A stretch of DNA of 34,835 bases from CAIPVR01 sp049316905 (GCA_049316905.1 JBMOJH010000026.1:1-34835); one strand, 5' to 3'. Positions 1 through 7,623 are shown, counted from the first letter of the stretch. The notes: generated by a model from the sequence alone, not told the origin. Made by a program: numbers and translations.

Positions 1-322
1 GCGTGAAGGTTTCCAGCTTCCCGCGAGGGTTTGAAAGCTGTCCCTTTAGGTCCACTCGTTGTGGAAATGGCAACGGTGTAGTTCGCGTGGGTTCGGTGCG
101 TGAGCCGCTGTCGAGGTGTCAGCTGAGACCCACGACAGCAGCCTGACAATCCAGGGATCGCGACTCCGTGGAACCCGGTGCACCTCAGAGTCTCCAACGA
201 ACCCAGGGCGATTCACTTCTCCGATCACCTCTCCCGACCGGTTCCTCTACGGTGAACGATCATCGCGAAACGAACTCCGACCGATTCCGCCTCGCGTCGG
301 GGTCCCCGGGCAGGGGAGTTCG
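1..322. other. Gene-free left edge
   Basis: I find no convincing gene here; short ORFs on both strands lack family motifs. A weak hairpin at 14-40 (CAGCTT pairing with AAGCTG, with CCC-GCGA-GGG inside) could be the terminator of a gene outside the window. TACGGT at 248-253 resembles the -10 elements used elsewhere in the window and could drive the TetR gene that follows. Confidence 0.3.
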
Positions 323-325
323 ATG
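313..325 (+). promoter_or_regulatory. Shine-Dalgarno plus ATG out of frame with the TetR gene
   Basis: GGGGAG at 313-318 sits four bases before an ATG at 323-325, a good ribosome-binding arrangement. The ATG frame does not continue into the TetR protein. The TetR frame reads A-P-K-Q-E-R-T-R-L-Q directly after this ATG, a typical TetR N-terminus, but one base is missing between 325 and 326 to join them. This is either a real frameshift, a sequencing error, or a decoy start. Confidence 0.5.
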
Positions 326-354
326 CCCCGAAGCAGGAGCGAACGCGCCTGCAG

Positions 355-969
355 TTGGAGCGGATTCTCGAGGAGGCGGACCGGTTGTTCGCCGAGCGCG
401 GCTACCGGGCGACGAAGCTGACCGACATTGCAGCAGCGGTGCCGTGTTCGATGAGTGCGATCTATGACCGTTTCGGCGGCAAGGCCGAGTTGCTCCGCTA
501 CATGCACCAGCGAGGGGCGGAGGAGGCGGTGGCACTTGTCGATGCGCTCGGCCCGCTCGGTGAGACCGACGGAGTCGCCGGCGGTGCGACCGGGGGCGAT
601 CTACGTGACACGCTTCCGCAGGCGCTCGAGATGGGGCTGGCGATCATCCGCCGCTATCGCGGGCGGCGCCGAGCGTCGCTCGAGCGCATGTACGACGATC
701 CGGAACTCGCGGAGATCGAGCTGAGCATCCAGAACGGTGTCATCGAGGCGGGCCAGCGATACCTGCTCGCGTACCGGCATCAGTTCGACCACCCGGACCC
801 TGAGCTCGCGGCGTTCCAGGCGATGCGCCTGCTGATGGCGATGGTGGAGCAACGCGAGAGCACCCTGCCGACCCCCGGGGGCACGGCGCTGTCCGAGGAG
901 CGGTTCATCGGAGAGGTCGAACGCATGGTGCTCGGTTACCTCGGTATTCCGACACACGGAAGTGGTTGA
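355..969 (+). CDS. TetR/AcrR family transcriptional regulator
   Basis: A DNA-binding repressor of the TetR family. The N-terminal helix-turn-helix covers about residues 3-50: LFAERGY is followed by TDIAAAVPCSMSAIYDRFGGK, the usual turn and recognition helix. The rest is a variable helical ligand-binding domain. Given as 204 aa from the TTG at 355, it starts inside helix 1 and lacks the usual short basic arm. The reading frame is open upstream to the stop at 253-255 and encodes a plausible arm (PKQERTRLQ), but offers no ATG, GTG or other TTG. The likely ancestral start is the ATG at 323, one base out of frame. The gene lies 99 bp before the Rieske oxygenase on the same strand, with a palindrome between, so it probably controls that oxygenase. 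Ligand unknown. Confidence 0.85.
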   Translation: MERILEEADRLFAERGYRATKLTDIAAAVPCSMSAIYDRFGGKAELLRYMHQRGAEEAVALVDALGPLGETDGVAGGATGGDLRDTLPQALEMGLAIIRRYRGRRRASLERMYDDPELAEIELSIQNGVIEAGQRYLLAYRHQFDHPDPELAAFQAMRLLMAMVEQRESTLPTPGGTALSEERFIGEVERMVLGYLGIPTHGSG

Positions 970-984
970 CGCTCGCTCGCTGAT

Positions 985-1004
985 ATGAGAATCTGGATTC
1001 GCAT
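985..1004. promoter_or_regulatory. Probable TetR operator before the Rieske oxygenase
   Basis: An inverted repeat, ATG-A-GAATC-TG-GATTC-G-CAT, with eight paired positions per arm, one mismatch and a two-base centre. It lies between the TetR stop and the oxygenase start. TTGACG at 966-971 could be a -35 element, but no good -10 is seen at the matching distance. Assignment to the upstream TetR is by position. Confidence 0.5.
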
Positions 1005-1068
1005 TATGGCGAGGCGCTCAGGTCGGGCCCGCGGTCGAATCGACCCGCCGACGAGGGGGAGCGATCAC

Positions 1069-2025
1069 ATGAACTACCGGGGTTGGATGTTCATCGGGCT
1101 GTCCAAGGACTACGCCGAGGGCAAGGTGGCTGAGCGGACGCTGATGAACGAGAAGTGCGTCGTCTTCCGTGCCAACTCCGGAACGCTCAACGTCCTCGAG
1201 GCCCACTGCTCGCACTTCGGGGTCAACATGGCGACCGGACGCGTCGTGAAGGACTGCCTGCAGTGCCCCATGCACGGGCGGCTGTTCCGCGGTGATGGCC
1301 GCGGCGCGAACCCGACCCATCGGCCGATCCGCTCGTACCCCGTTGCCGAGCGCCGAGGGATCGCCTACGCATGGTTCGACCACGAGGGCGCCGAACCCAG
1401 CTGGGATGCACCGGAGTTCCTCAGCGACGACGAGCCCGACATCCTGTGGCGCCACAGTCGGATGCTGTCGATCCACCACCCGAGCGTGCCCGTCGACAAC
1501 AGCGTCGACCCGCGCCACTTCGAGTTCACGCACTCGATGTTCGGCAAGTGCATCGAAGAGGGAACGTTCGAATCCGACGGCCACCGCGGGCTTGCGACGA
1601 TGGCCACCGAGCTCGTGCCGCCCCTGTCATACGTGTCGGGCGATCGTGCCTCGGTCGTGACGCACTTCGACGGACCGCTGAACACGCACCTCACCTCGAA
1701 CATCAAGGACCGGTCGTCGGTGCTGTGCAACTTCGTGACGATCATCGAGGGGAAGAAGTGCCTGCTCACCCAAGTCGGGATCGGCCGCCGCAGCTACAAC
1801 CCGCTTCGTCTGTTCGAGGACGCCGTCGGCTACGCCGCATCGTGGAACGCCACGAGAGAAGACGCGGCGGTGTGGAACGACCGCAAACCGCAGGAGCCCG
1901 ACAACTACGCGAACCAGACCGACGCTGCGCTGACCCAGTTCCGGGAGTGGTTCGAGAGCTTCGCCTACTCGCCGAACGAGGTGCCCGAGGTGCGCGAGGC
2001 GCCTGTCGTCGTCGGTGGTGGTTGA
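1069..2025 (+). CDS. Rieske [2Fe-2S] non-heme iron oxygenase, KshA-like
   Basis: Oxygenase component of a Rieske-type monooxygenase that uses electrons from a separate reductase to hydroxylate a hydrophobic substrate. At 318 aa it is somewhat short for KshA-type enzymes. The Rieske cluster ligands are C47-x-H49 and C66-x2-H69. The mononuclear iron site is D147-P-R-H150-x4-H155, with D265 (in REDAAVW) as the likely third ligand. The ATG at 1069 follows GAGGGGGAG; an earlier in-frame ATG at 985 lies inside the operator palindrome and is less likely. Overall layout resembles 3-ketosteroid 9alpha-hydroxylase and Neverland-type enzymes, but the substrate cannot be read from sequence. No reductase is present in the window. 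Confidence 0.88.
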   Translation: MNYRGWMFIGLSKDYAEGKVAERTLMNEKCVVFRANSGTLNVLEAHCSHFGVNMATGRVVKDCLQCPMHGRLFRGDGRGANPTHRPIRSYPVAERRGIAYAWFDHEGAEPSWDAPEFLSDDEPDILWRHSRMLSIHHPSVPVDNSVDPRHFEFTHSMFGKCIEEGTFESDGHRGLATMATELVPPLSYVSGDRASVVTHFDGPLNTHLTSNIKDRSSVLCNFVTIIEGKKCLLTQVGIGRRSYNPLRLFEDAVGYAASWNATREDAAVWNDRKPQEPDNYANQTDAALTQFREWFESFAYSPNEVPEVREAPVVVGGG

Positions 2026-2185
2026 GGAGGGCGTGGAACTGCCGTCCGGGGACGATGACCTCGGTGGATGGCTCGATCGAGGTCGCTGCTTCGCCGGATC
2101 GCTCGCACCGAAGTGACCACCTGGGCCTGTCGTGCGAGCTCGGGAGCTGGACCCCTGAGCCACTCGTTCTCGGCGCAGATCGAGT

Positions 2186-3637
2186 GTGGAGCGGTCCGGG
2201 GCGATCGGATGCTCGCGTACCGTGCGACGGGTGGATCCCATCCCCGCCGTCCTCGAAGCAACCATCCGCGCCAGGTTGCGGGAACGCCACACCCAGGGAT
2301 TGGCGTTGGCCTGTTTCGACTCGGACGGCATCCGCTTCGCCGGTGGCGTCGGCGACGCCGACCTGGCTCGGGGTGAACCGGTCACTCCCCAGACCGTGTT
2401 CCGGGTGGCGTCGATCTCGAAGCTGTTGACGACCACGCTCGTGCTGACCGCGGTCGACGCCGGGCTCATCGATCTCGATGAGCCGGTGAATCGCTACCTG
2501 CCAGCCGACCTTCAGATCACCACGGCGGAGGGTGAATCGGCGAGGTCTCGGGTTCGAACGTTGCTGTCGCACACCTCCGGCCTCCCCGCGGGAGCTCGCG
2601 GCGCGGATCTCGGCAATCCGGCGCTCACCCGCATCGTCAACGCCGCGCCGCTTCGTTCGCTCACCGACGCCATCTCCGGGCTGCAGCTCGTCCCGCGGCC
2701 AGGCGAGCGGATCATCTACTCGAATGTCGCGTTCAACGTCGCCGGGTACGTCGCAGGTCGAGCATTCGATCAGCCGTTCGAGGAGGCGGCCCGAACCCAC
2801 GTGCTCGAACCCCTCGGCATGACCGGCGCGGCGTTCACCCCACACCGGGTCGGTCCCGGCGTCGCCACCCCGTACGGTTCGATCGTTCCCCCTGCCGTGG
2901 GATCGAAGCCGGCGGACCGCGTTCGATTGGTCGCAACCCCGATGGGCGGGTTGACGTCGAGCGTGCTGGATCTGGCCCGCTTCGGGCAGATGGTCCTCGC
3001 CCGCGGCGAACACGGCGGTCGACGCATCGTGAGCACCCAGGTTCTCGACGCGGCGACCACGATGAGTGTCCGGAACCACCCGGAGCTCGAACAAGGCTAC
3101 GGGTTGGGGTTCAAGGTCCAGCCCTGGCGCGGGCGCACGATCATCGGCCATGACGGCAACATGCCCGGCGTCGCCACCCAGCTCTGGCTGGCACCCGAGG
3201 ACGGTGTCGGGGTGGTGGTGCTCACCAACGGCTACGCGCTGTCCGTGCCCCACGAGATCGCCGCCGCAGCGTTGGAGCTTGCGCTCGGGCTGCCGCCGGC
3301 CCCGACGCCCGGTCCTCCTTCACACGTCGGGGCGTGGGAGGAGTTCGGTCGACGGGTCGAGGGCAACTACGAGCTCCAGGACTCCCAGATCCCGGGGCTC
3401 GCCGGATGGTTCGCCAACCGCGTCGCCAAGGTCCGCCTCCGTCATGAGACCGCGGGTCGGCTTCGGCTGGAGGGCAACCCGGGTTCCGACGGACCGGTCG
3501 TGCTGTGGCCCAGCGGTACGCTCGGCCACTACCGCGTTGACGGCTCCGTCGACCCCGACGCCAGCGCGTTCATCGAAGCGCAAACCGATGGATCCCACTT
3601 GTGGCTCACCCACGCCACCCACCTCCTCCGTAAGTAG
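2186..3637 (+). CDS. Serine hydrolase, beta-lactamase/class C PBP family
   Basis: A 483-aa member of the class C beta-lactamase-like esterase/peptidase family. Counting from the GTG at 2186, the nucleophile motif is S76-I-S-K79, the second motif is Y178-S-N180 and the third is H322-D-G324, so the active site is complete. A C-terminal extension of about 120 residues follows the catalytic domain. No signal peptide is visible, so a cytoplasmic esterase role is more likely than antibiotic resistance. The start is uncertain: GTG codons at 2222 and 2231 would remove 12-15 poorly family-like residues, and no start has a clear ribosome site. It follows the oxygenase on the same strand after 160 bp and may act on a related ester, which is inference. 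Confidence 0.85.
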   Translation: MERSGAIGCSRTVRRVDPIPAVLEATIRARLRERHTQGLALACFDSDGIRFAGGVGDADLARGEPVTPQTVFRVASISKLLTTTLVLTAVDAGLIDLDEPVNRYLPADLQITTAEGESARSRVRTLLSHTSGLPAGARGADLGNPALTRIVNAAPLRSLTDAISGLQLVPRPGERIIYSNVAFNVAGYVAGRAFDQPFEEAARTHVLEPLGMTGAAFTPHRVGPGVATPYGSIVPPAVGSKPADRVRLVATPMGGLTSSVLDLARFGQMVLARGEHGGRRIVSTQVLDAATTMSVRNHPELEQGYGLGFKVQPWRGRTIIGHDGNMPGVATQLWLAPEDGVGVVVLTNGYALSVPHEIAAAALELALGLPPAPTPGPPSHVGAWEEFGRRVEGNYELQDSQIPGLAGWFANRVAKVRLRHETAGRLRLEGNPGSDGPVVLWPSGTLGHYRVDGSVDPDASAFIEAQTDGSHLWLTHATHLLRK

Positions 3638-3663
3638 GGCTCGTCGGTTCCGACACCTCCGCT

Positions 3664-3747
3664 GACCCGGTCGCCGGCGCGGTACGGGGCCAGCAGTCCA
3701 TCGATCTCATCCGGGTTGAGCCGCCGTTGGTTCTGGCGTTTCGAGCC
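3664..3747 (-). pseudogene. Possible remnant of a recombinase C-terminal domain
   Basis: On the minus strand this stretch reads KRQNQRRLNPDEIDGLLAPY followed by RAGDRV. This resembles the linker and helix-turn-helix start found near the C-terminus of serine recombinases and resolvases (RRL-x-P-E-E-x-D-x-L-x-x-x-YRAG). Similarity ends abruptly at about 3664, and upstream residues are low-complexity. No start, catalytic domain or inverted repeats remain. If correct it is a scar of a lost mobile element between the serine hydrolase and the SDR gene. Based on pattern memory only. Confidence 0.35.
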
Positions 3748-3823
3748 CGAGATGGCGGGGTGTGAACACCGTCCACGCCTGACCCCCCGAGCTCGACGGC
3801 CGAATGAGGACCTCGACCGTGAG

Positions 3824-3863
3824 TTGCAGAATGCAAGCCCCACCCGTAGATTGCAATCCGCAA
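3824..3863 (+). promoter_or_regulatory. Promoter with twin TTGC-N5-GCAA operators (SDR-HxlR)
   Basis: Two copies of TTGC-N5-GCAA start at 3824 and 3851, 27 bp apart. The first overlaps a -35 element (TTGCAG, 3824-3829). The second overlaps the end of a -10 element (TAGATT, 3847-3852); the spacer is 17 bp. The predicted transcript starts near 3859, leaving about 40 bases of leader with AAAGGAGG before the ATG at 3900. The same arrangement recurs at 5272-5314. The HxlR protein encoded in this operon is the likely binder. Confidence 0.7.
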
Positions 3864-3899
3864 GTAATGAAGGGTTGGTCGCCCAAAGGAGGGGTTGGT

Positions 3900-4886
3900 A
3901 TGGCATCACGAGTCCTGGTCACCGGCATCAGCGGCTACATCGGACAGCACTGCGGTGCCGAGCTGCTCGAGCAGGGGTTCGAGGTGGTCGGCACCGTGCG
4001 CTCACTCTCGAAGGCCGATGCCACCAGATCCGCGATCGCATCGGTGGCTCCCGTGGAGCGGTTGACGTTCGCCGAGGCGGACCTCCTGGCCGATGGGGGA
4101 TGGGATGAGGCCATGGCGGGATGCACCTACGTGCTGCACGTGGCGTCACCCTTCGTGTTGGCCGAACCGAAGGACGAGAACGAACTGATCCGCCCGGCCG
4201 TGGAGGGCACGCGCCGCGTGATCGCCGCAGCCCAGCGGGGAGGCGTGCGCCGACTGGTGCTCACCTCGTCGACCGTGGCGATGATCACGGGCAAGCCGAG
4301 TGGCCGATACGGGCCCGACTCCTGGTCGGACACCACCGCCGACATCGGCGCCTACGCCAAGAGCAAGACGTTGGCCGAGCGCGCCGCCTGGGACGCGGTC
4401 GCGGGCGGCGAGATGGAACTCACCGTCGTCAACCCGGGCGCGGTGTTCGGCCCGTCCCTCGGCGCACAGGTCGACGGTCAGAGCGTCGCCCTCATGACGG
4501 ACATGATCGGCGGCAAGATGCCCATGATCCCCGACGTGGCGATGGGCATGGTCGACGTCCGCGATGTGGCCCGCCTGCACGTCGCCGCGATGACCACCGC
4601 CGCCGCAGCCGGCCAGCGCTTCATCGCAGCCACGGCAGAGCCGGTCACGATGAGCCACTTCGCCGAGGTGCTCCGCAATGCCGGCTACTCGAAGGTCCCG
4701 TCGCGTAAGGCGCCGAATGTCGCGATCAAGCTCATGAGCCTGTTCGATCGACAGGCCAAGGGGATGCTGCCCACCCTCGGCAGGAAGGCGGCCTTCGACA
4801 ACCACGCCACCTTCGACACCCTTGACTGGCGGCCGACGCCGATGGAAACGTCGATCAGGGAGATGGCTGCGTCCATCTCGGGGTAG
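3900..4886 (+). CDS. NAD(P)-dependent extended SDR, dihydroflavonol reductase-like
   Basis: A 328-aa extended short-chain dehydrogenase/reductase of the NAD-dependent epimerase/dehydratase and dihydroflavonol-4-reductase type. The Rossmann motif is G9-I-S-G12-Y-I-G15 (TGISGYIG). The catalytic pair is Y152-A-K-S-K156, preceded by the S123-S124 strand. The product probably reduces a ketone or aldehyde, or oxidises the corresponding alcohol; the substrate is not readable. The start is well fixed by AAAGGAGG about ten bases before the ATG. The HxlR gene begins eight bases after its stop, so the two are one transcription unit. Its promoter carries the twin operators described separately, implying induction by a small electrophile or substrate sensed by HxlR, which is inference. 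Confidence 0.9.
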   Translation: MASRVLVTGISGYIGQHCGAELLEQGFEVVGTVRSLSKADATRSAIASVAPVERLTFAEADLLADGGWDEAMAGCTYVLHVASPFVLAEPKDENELIRPAVEGTRRVIAAAQRGGVRRLVLTSSTVAMITGKPSGRYGPDSWSDTTADIGAYAKSKTLAERAAWDAVAGGEMELTVVNPGAVFGPSLGAQVDGQSVALMTDMIGGKMPMIPDVAMGMVDVRDVARLHVAAMTTAAAAGQRFIAATAEPVTMSHFAEVLRNAGYSKVPSRKAPNVAIKLMSLFDRQAKGMLPTLGRKAAFDNHATFDTLDWRPTPMETSIREMAASISG

Positions 4887-4894
4887 AAGGTGAC

Positions 4895-5263
4895 ATGGGC
4901 ACGGACAGCAGCGAGACCGACTTCGACTGGCGCTCGGTGTGCTCCATCGCGTCCGGCCTCGACGTACTCGGCGACAGATGGTCGCTGATCATCGTGCGGG
5001 ACCTGATCGCCCACGGGAGCCGTACGTACTCGCAGTTCCGTGAGTCGCCCGAGCACGTGGCGAGCAACATCCTCGCCGCCAGGCTCCGGCTCCTCACCTC
5101 GCTCGGGATCATCGAGCGCACCAACCCCGACGGAGCGGCCCGCAACAACGCGTACCGACTCACCCCGAGCGGAGCTGCGCTGCGCCCGGTGCTCGAGGAG
5201 CTCGGCAGGTGGGCCCAGGAGTACCTGAAGCCGTATCACCCGGACATGGTCGACAGCGTCTGA
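4895..5263 (+). CDS. HxlR family winged-helix regulator
   Basis: A 122-aa winged helix-turn-helix protein of the HxlR type. Family features are the opening C-S-I-A-x-G-L-D-V-L-G-D-R-W, the L-I-V-R-D-L helix, YSQFRES as the turn before the recognition helix (NILAARLRLLTSLGIIER) and YRLTPSG in the wing. HxlR proteins bind as dimers and often respond to aldehydes, quinones or thiol stress; the single N-terminal Cys at residue 16 is the family position for redox sensing in some members. It follows the SDR gene by eight bases, with GAAGG as ribosome site. Matching twin palindromes before the SDR operon and before the next gene make it the probable regulator of both, including itself. Confidence 0.9.
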   Translation: MGTDSSETDFDWRSVCSIASGLDVLGDRWSLIIVRDLIAHGSRTYSQFRESPEHVASNILAARLRLLTSLGIIERTNPDGAARNNAYRLTPSGAALRPVLEELGRWAQEYLKPYHPDMVDSV

Positions 5264-5271
5264 AGTCCTCC

Positions 5272-5314
5272 GTTGCAATCCGCAACTCAATGTCTTAGGT
5301 TGCGCACTGCAACC
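5272..5314 (+). promoter_or_regulatory. Second promoter with twin TTGC-N5-GCAA operators
   Basis: GTTGC-AATCC-GCAAC at 5272-5286 and GGTTGC-GCACT-GCAACC at 5298-5314 are perfect inverted repeats with five-base centres. Their cores begin 27 bp apart, exactly as at 3824-3863. TTGCAA (5273-5278) and TAGGTT (5296-5301) form a promoter with a 17-bp spacer. The first site here and the second upstream site share the identical 13-mer TTGCAATCCGCAA. Transcription would start near 5308 for the DUF1330 gene. Confidence 0.72.
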
Positions 5315-5342
5315 CAAGACACTGTATGAGGAGCGAGTCACC

Positions 5343-5654
5343 GTGACCGACGCAACGAAGCCCGCCTACGGGCTGGTGCAGATCAACATCACGAACCCCG
5401 AGGAGTTCATGGAGCGCTACGCGCAACATGTGTTCCCGATCCTGGATGCGTGGGGCGTCGAGATGGTCGCCGGCTCGACCACACCGACCACGAAGGAGGG
5501 CTCCTTCAGCGGCAACTGGGCTGCCGTTCTCCGCTTCCCCAGCATGGAGGTCGCCGAGGCCTGGTACGACTCGGCGGACTATGAGCCGTTCAAGAACCTC
5601 CGCATCAACGAGCTCACCGACTCCGGGAGCCTGGTCTTCGTCGAAGGCCGCTGA
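5343..5654 (+). CDS. DUF1330 domain protein
   Basis: A 103-aa single-domain protein of the DUF1330 type, a ferredoxin-like alpha/beta barrel fold related to dimeric alpha-beta barrel proteins. Family-like features are the start YGLVQINITNPEEFMERYAQ, the middle VVAGSTTPT-like strand and FPSMEVAEAWYDSADYEPFK. The biochemical role of the family is not established. The start is GTG at 5343 with GAGGAG nine bases upstream. It has its own promoter with twin operators identical in layout to those of the SDR-HxlR operon, so it probably works with the SDR in the same response. It is the last plus-strand gene before the convergent lipase. Confidence 0.85.
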   Translation: MTDATKPAYGLVQINITNPEEFMERYAQHVFPILDAWGVEMVAGSTTPTTKEGSFSGNWAAVLRFPSMEVAEAWYDSADYEPFKNLRINELTDSGSLVFVEGR

Positions 5655-5714
5655 TCCCGCGGTCGCTCTACGGAGGCGGTTCCGTGCCGCGGCCGGCGTC
5701 GCAACGGCCCGTGG

Positions 5715-6959
5715 TTACCGGCCGAGGCCCTGGTTGAACCAGTCGAGCGTGTCGGTGGCCGCGGCGGCCCCGATGCCGGGGTGGCCGATGCCTGGGTACA
5801 CGACGTAGTCGACGCTGGTCCCGGTCTGTTGCAGTCGGTCGGCCTGCGCCCGGGTCAGGTCCGGGAGGGACAGGTCGTCGGTCGAGCCCTGGTTGATGCG
5901 CACGGGCGCCGGGATCGGCGCTCCGCCGGGGCTGTTCTGGGACAGCAACGACGACCACGGACCGGTGGTGAGCGGATCGGTTGCGAAGAACCGGTCGATG
6001 CCGGCGAGTGCCCTGACGAGGTCGAGGCGCTCGGACTGCGTGTCGGGGGCGACGGGGCACACCGCCACGAACTTGGCGAATGCGGCCTGTGCCGGTGGCG
6101 TCAGGAGGCCCTGGAGGGTCTCTGCGGGTACCCCGTACTCGTTTGCGTACGCCTGCAGGATGAAGGCGAGCACGGTCCAGTACTTGGGGTTGGACTCCTG
6201 GGCGCGGAACGCGGCGGAGAGGTCGCCGCCCGGCGCGTCGACCGCGACCCCCACGAGGTCGAGGTCGGGGGCGTACGTGGCGGCGCTCTGGCCGGCGGAC
6301 AGGGCGGCGTGTCCGCCTTGTGACCAGCCGTAGAGCGCGACCTCGTTGGCGGTGCTCGTGAGGGTGCGTGCGGCGCGGACGCTGTCGAGGAGGGAGTGTC
6401 CTTCGCTGTCGGCGACGAGGTAGGGGTGGTGGCCGGGGGTGCCGAGGCCCTGGTAGTCGGTGGCCACGACGACCCAGCCGGATCGGAGGATCCGGTCGAG
6501 CGCAGGGATGAGGGCGAACACCAGTGGCGTCCTCGACGGGGCGCAGCGATCGGCGAGTCCCGTGGTGGGATGCGCCCAGGCCAGCACCGGTCGACCACCG
6601 GGCGGTGCCGGTCCCTCGGGGACGATGACGACCGCGCTCACCGCGATGTCGTGCCCTTCGCGATCTGTGGAGTGGTAGAGGAACCTGGTCGCGCTGGCGC
6701 CCGCGGGTGCGCCGCTCACCGGCTCGGACGCGATCACGGATCCCGGGGGTTGCCATGGCAGCGGGCTCGGGACGGTCAGTGGGCCCGGGCTGTCGAGCGG
6801 GTCGGGCTCGACCTGACGTGGGGGAGCGGTGGTGGTCGACGAGCTCGTGGCCGGGGCGGCTGCCGTCCGGCCGTCGGTGCCGCCGGAGCATCCGGCAACG
6901 AGCAGTCCGGTCGCGAGGGCGACGACGAGGAGCCTCGCGGTGCGGGAGCGGTGCTGCAT
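5715..6959 (-). CDS. Secreted lipase lipoprotein (secretory LIP family)
   Basis: A 414-aa exported alpha/beta hydrolase resembling the secretory lipase (LIP) family. Residues 1-24 form a lipoprotein signal: basic MQHRSRTAR, a hydrophobic stretch and the lipobox V21-A-G-C24, predicting an N-terminal lipid anchor at Cys24. A Ser/Thr/Ala/Pro-rich linker runs to about residue 60. The nucleophile elbow is G211-W-S213-Q-G215, and the likely catalytic His lies in YPGIGHPG near the C-terminus. The ATG at 6959 is preferred because an upstream in-frame start would place 19 charged residues before the signal peptide. A TetR gene lies upstream on the same strand, with a 46-bp palindrome immediately before the lipase start, so expression is probably inducible. 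Confidence 0.87.
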   Translation of the reverse strand: MQHRSRTARLLVVALATGLLVAGCSGGTDGRTAAAPATSSSTTTAPPRQVEPDPLDSPGPLTVPSPLPWQPPGSVIASEPVSGAPAGASATRFLYHSTDREGHDIAVSAVVIVPEGPAPPGGRPVLAWAHPTTGLADRCAPSRTPLVFALIPALDRILRSGWVVVATDYQGLGTPGHHPYLVADSEGHSLLDSVRAARTLTSTANEVALYGWSQGGHAALSAGQSAATYAPDLDLVGVAVDAPGGDLSAAFRAQESNPKYWTVLAFILQAYANEYGVPAETLQGLLTPPAQAAFAKFVAVCPVAPDTQSERLDLVRALAGIDRFFATDPLTTGPWSSLLSQNSPGGAPIPAPVRINQGSTDDLSLPDLTRAQADRLQQTGTSVDYVVYPGIGHPGIGAAAATDTLDWFNQGLGR

Positions 6960-6970
6960 CTCGACCTCGC

Positions 6971-7016
6971 TTGTTGTACGGCTATCCAAGAACGCTGTTG
7001 GATATCGATACAACAA
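6971..7016. promoter_or_regulatory. 46-bp nested palindrome, probable TetR operator
   Basis: Outer arms TTGTTGTA (6971-6978) and TACAACAA (7009-7016) enclose inner arms TATCCAA (6983-6989) and TTGGATA (6998-7004), with four-base gaps and an eight-base centre. All 15 arm positions pair perfectly. It lies 11 bases upstream of the lipase ATG and downstream of the TetR stop. Its size could fit two TetR dimers. No convincing -10 was found within it. Confidence 0.7.
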
Positions 7017-7047
7017 TGTCGGCGGCCGTGTCCAGCAACCGGGCCTC

Positions 7048-7623
7048 TCAGCCGACGAAGGCGTCGAGGAGGCGTCGCACCTCGGCGGTCACCGCCGATC
7101 GGGACGCCCCGTCGATGGAAGCGCTCACTGCCCCGATCAGTGCTCCTCCCAGGATCGGGGCCGCAACCCGGGCTCGTGCCGCGGGCATGCCCTCCGACCG
7201 GAGGCGCTGCGCGAGGAGGCCGATGAGGAGCTCGCGTCGTGCGCGGCCGTACTGCCCGCCGGGCCGGTCGAAGAGCAACAACATGAGCGTCCCGTGCCGT
7301 CGGGTCTGATCGAGCAGCACGTCGACCACGGCGTCGAGCCGTTCGCGTGTCGAAAGGTCGTCGGGGATGGCGGTGAACGCGTCCTCCAGGTTGTGCCGCA
7401 GCCGCTCCGCCATAGCGTCCACGAGGCCGTCGTGGTGGGAGAAGTAGCGGTAGACGAGGTTCCGGCTGCACCCGGCTGCGAGTGCCACCCGTTCCAGCGT
7501 CGCCGCGTCGAGGTCGCCGGCCTCACCAGCGATGGCCATGGCCGCGTCGAGGATCTCGGCCTTACGGTCCTCGGGGGACAGGCGTCGCCCGCGAACGGGT
7601 CGCCGGTCGGCAACTGTGCTCAC
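7048..7623 (-). CDS. TetR/AcrR family transcriptional regulator
   Basis: A 191-aa TetR repressor. Residues about 20-66 hold the helix-turn-helix (RKAEILDAAMA, TLERVALAAGCSRNLVYRYF). A helical ligand domain follows, with the conserved-looking LLLFDRPGGQYGRARRELL stretch. The start is GTG at 7623; GACCAT lies six bases upstream and could be a -10, so the mRNA may be leaderless. It is transcribed toward the lipase, 88 bp away, with the 46-bp palindrome between them. The simplest reading is repression of the lipase until a fatty acid or related ligand is present. That is inference from position. Confidence 0.88.
   Translation of the reverse strand: MSTVADRRPVRGRRLSPEDRKAEILDAAMAIAGEAGDLDAATLERVALAAGCSRNLVYRYFSHHDGLVDAMAERLRHNLEDAFTAIPDDLSTRERLDAVVDVLLDQTRRHGTLMLLLFDRPGGQYGRARRELLIGLLAQRLRSEGMPAARARVAAPILGGALIGAVSASIDGASRSAVTAEVRRLLDAFVG

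Noticed and set aside
2186..3637. Antibiotic-resistance beta-lactamase
   Set aside because: The SxxK, YSN and HDG motifs with no signal peptide fit the esterase/peptidase branch better than a periplasmic class C beta-lactamase.
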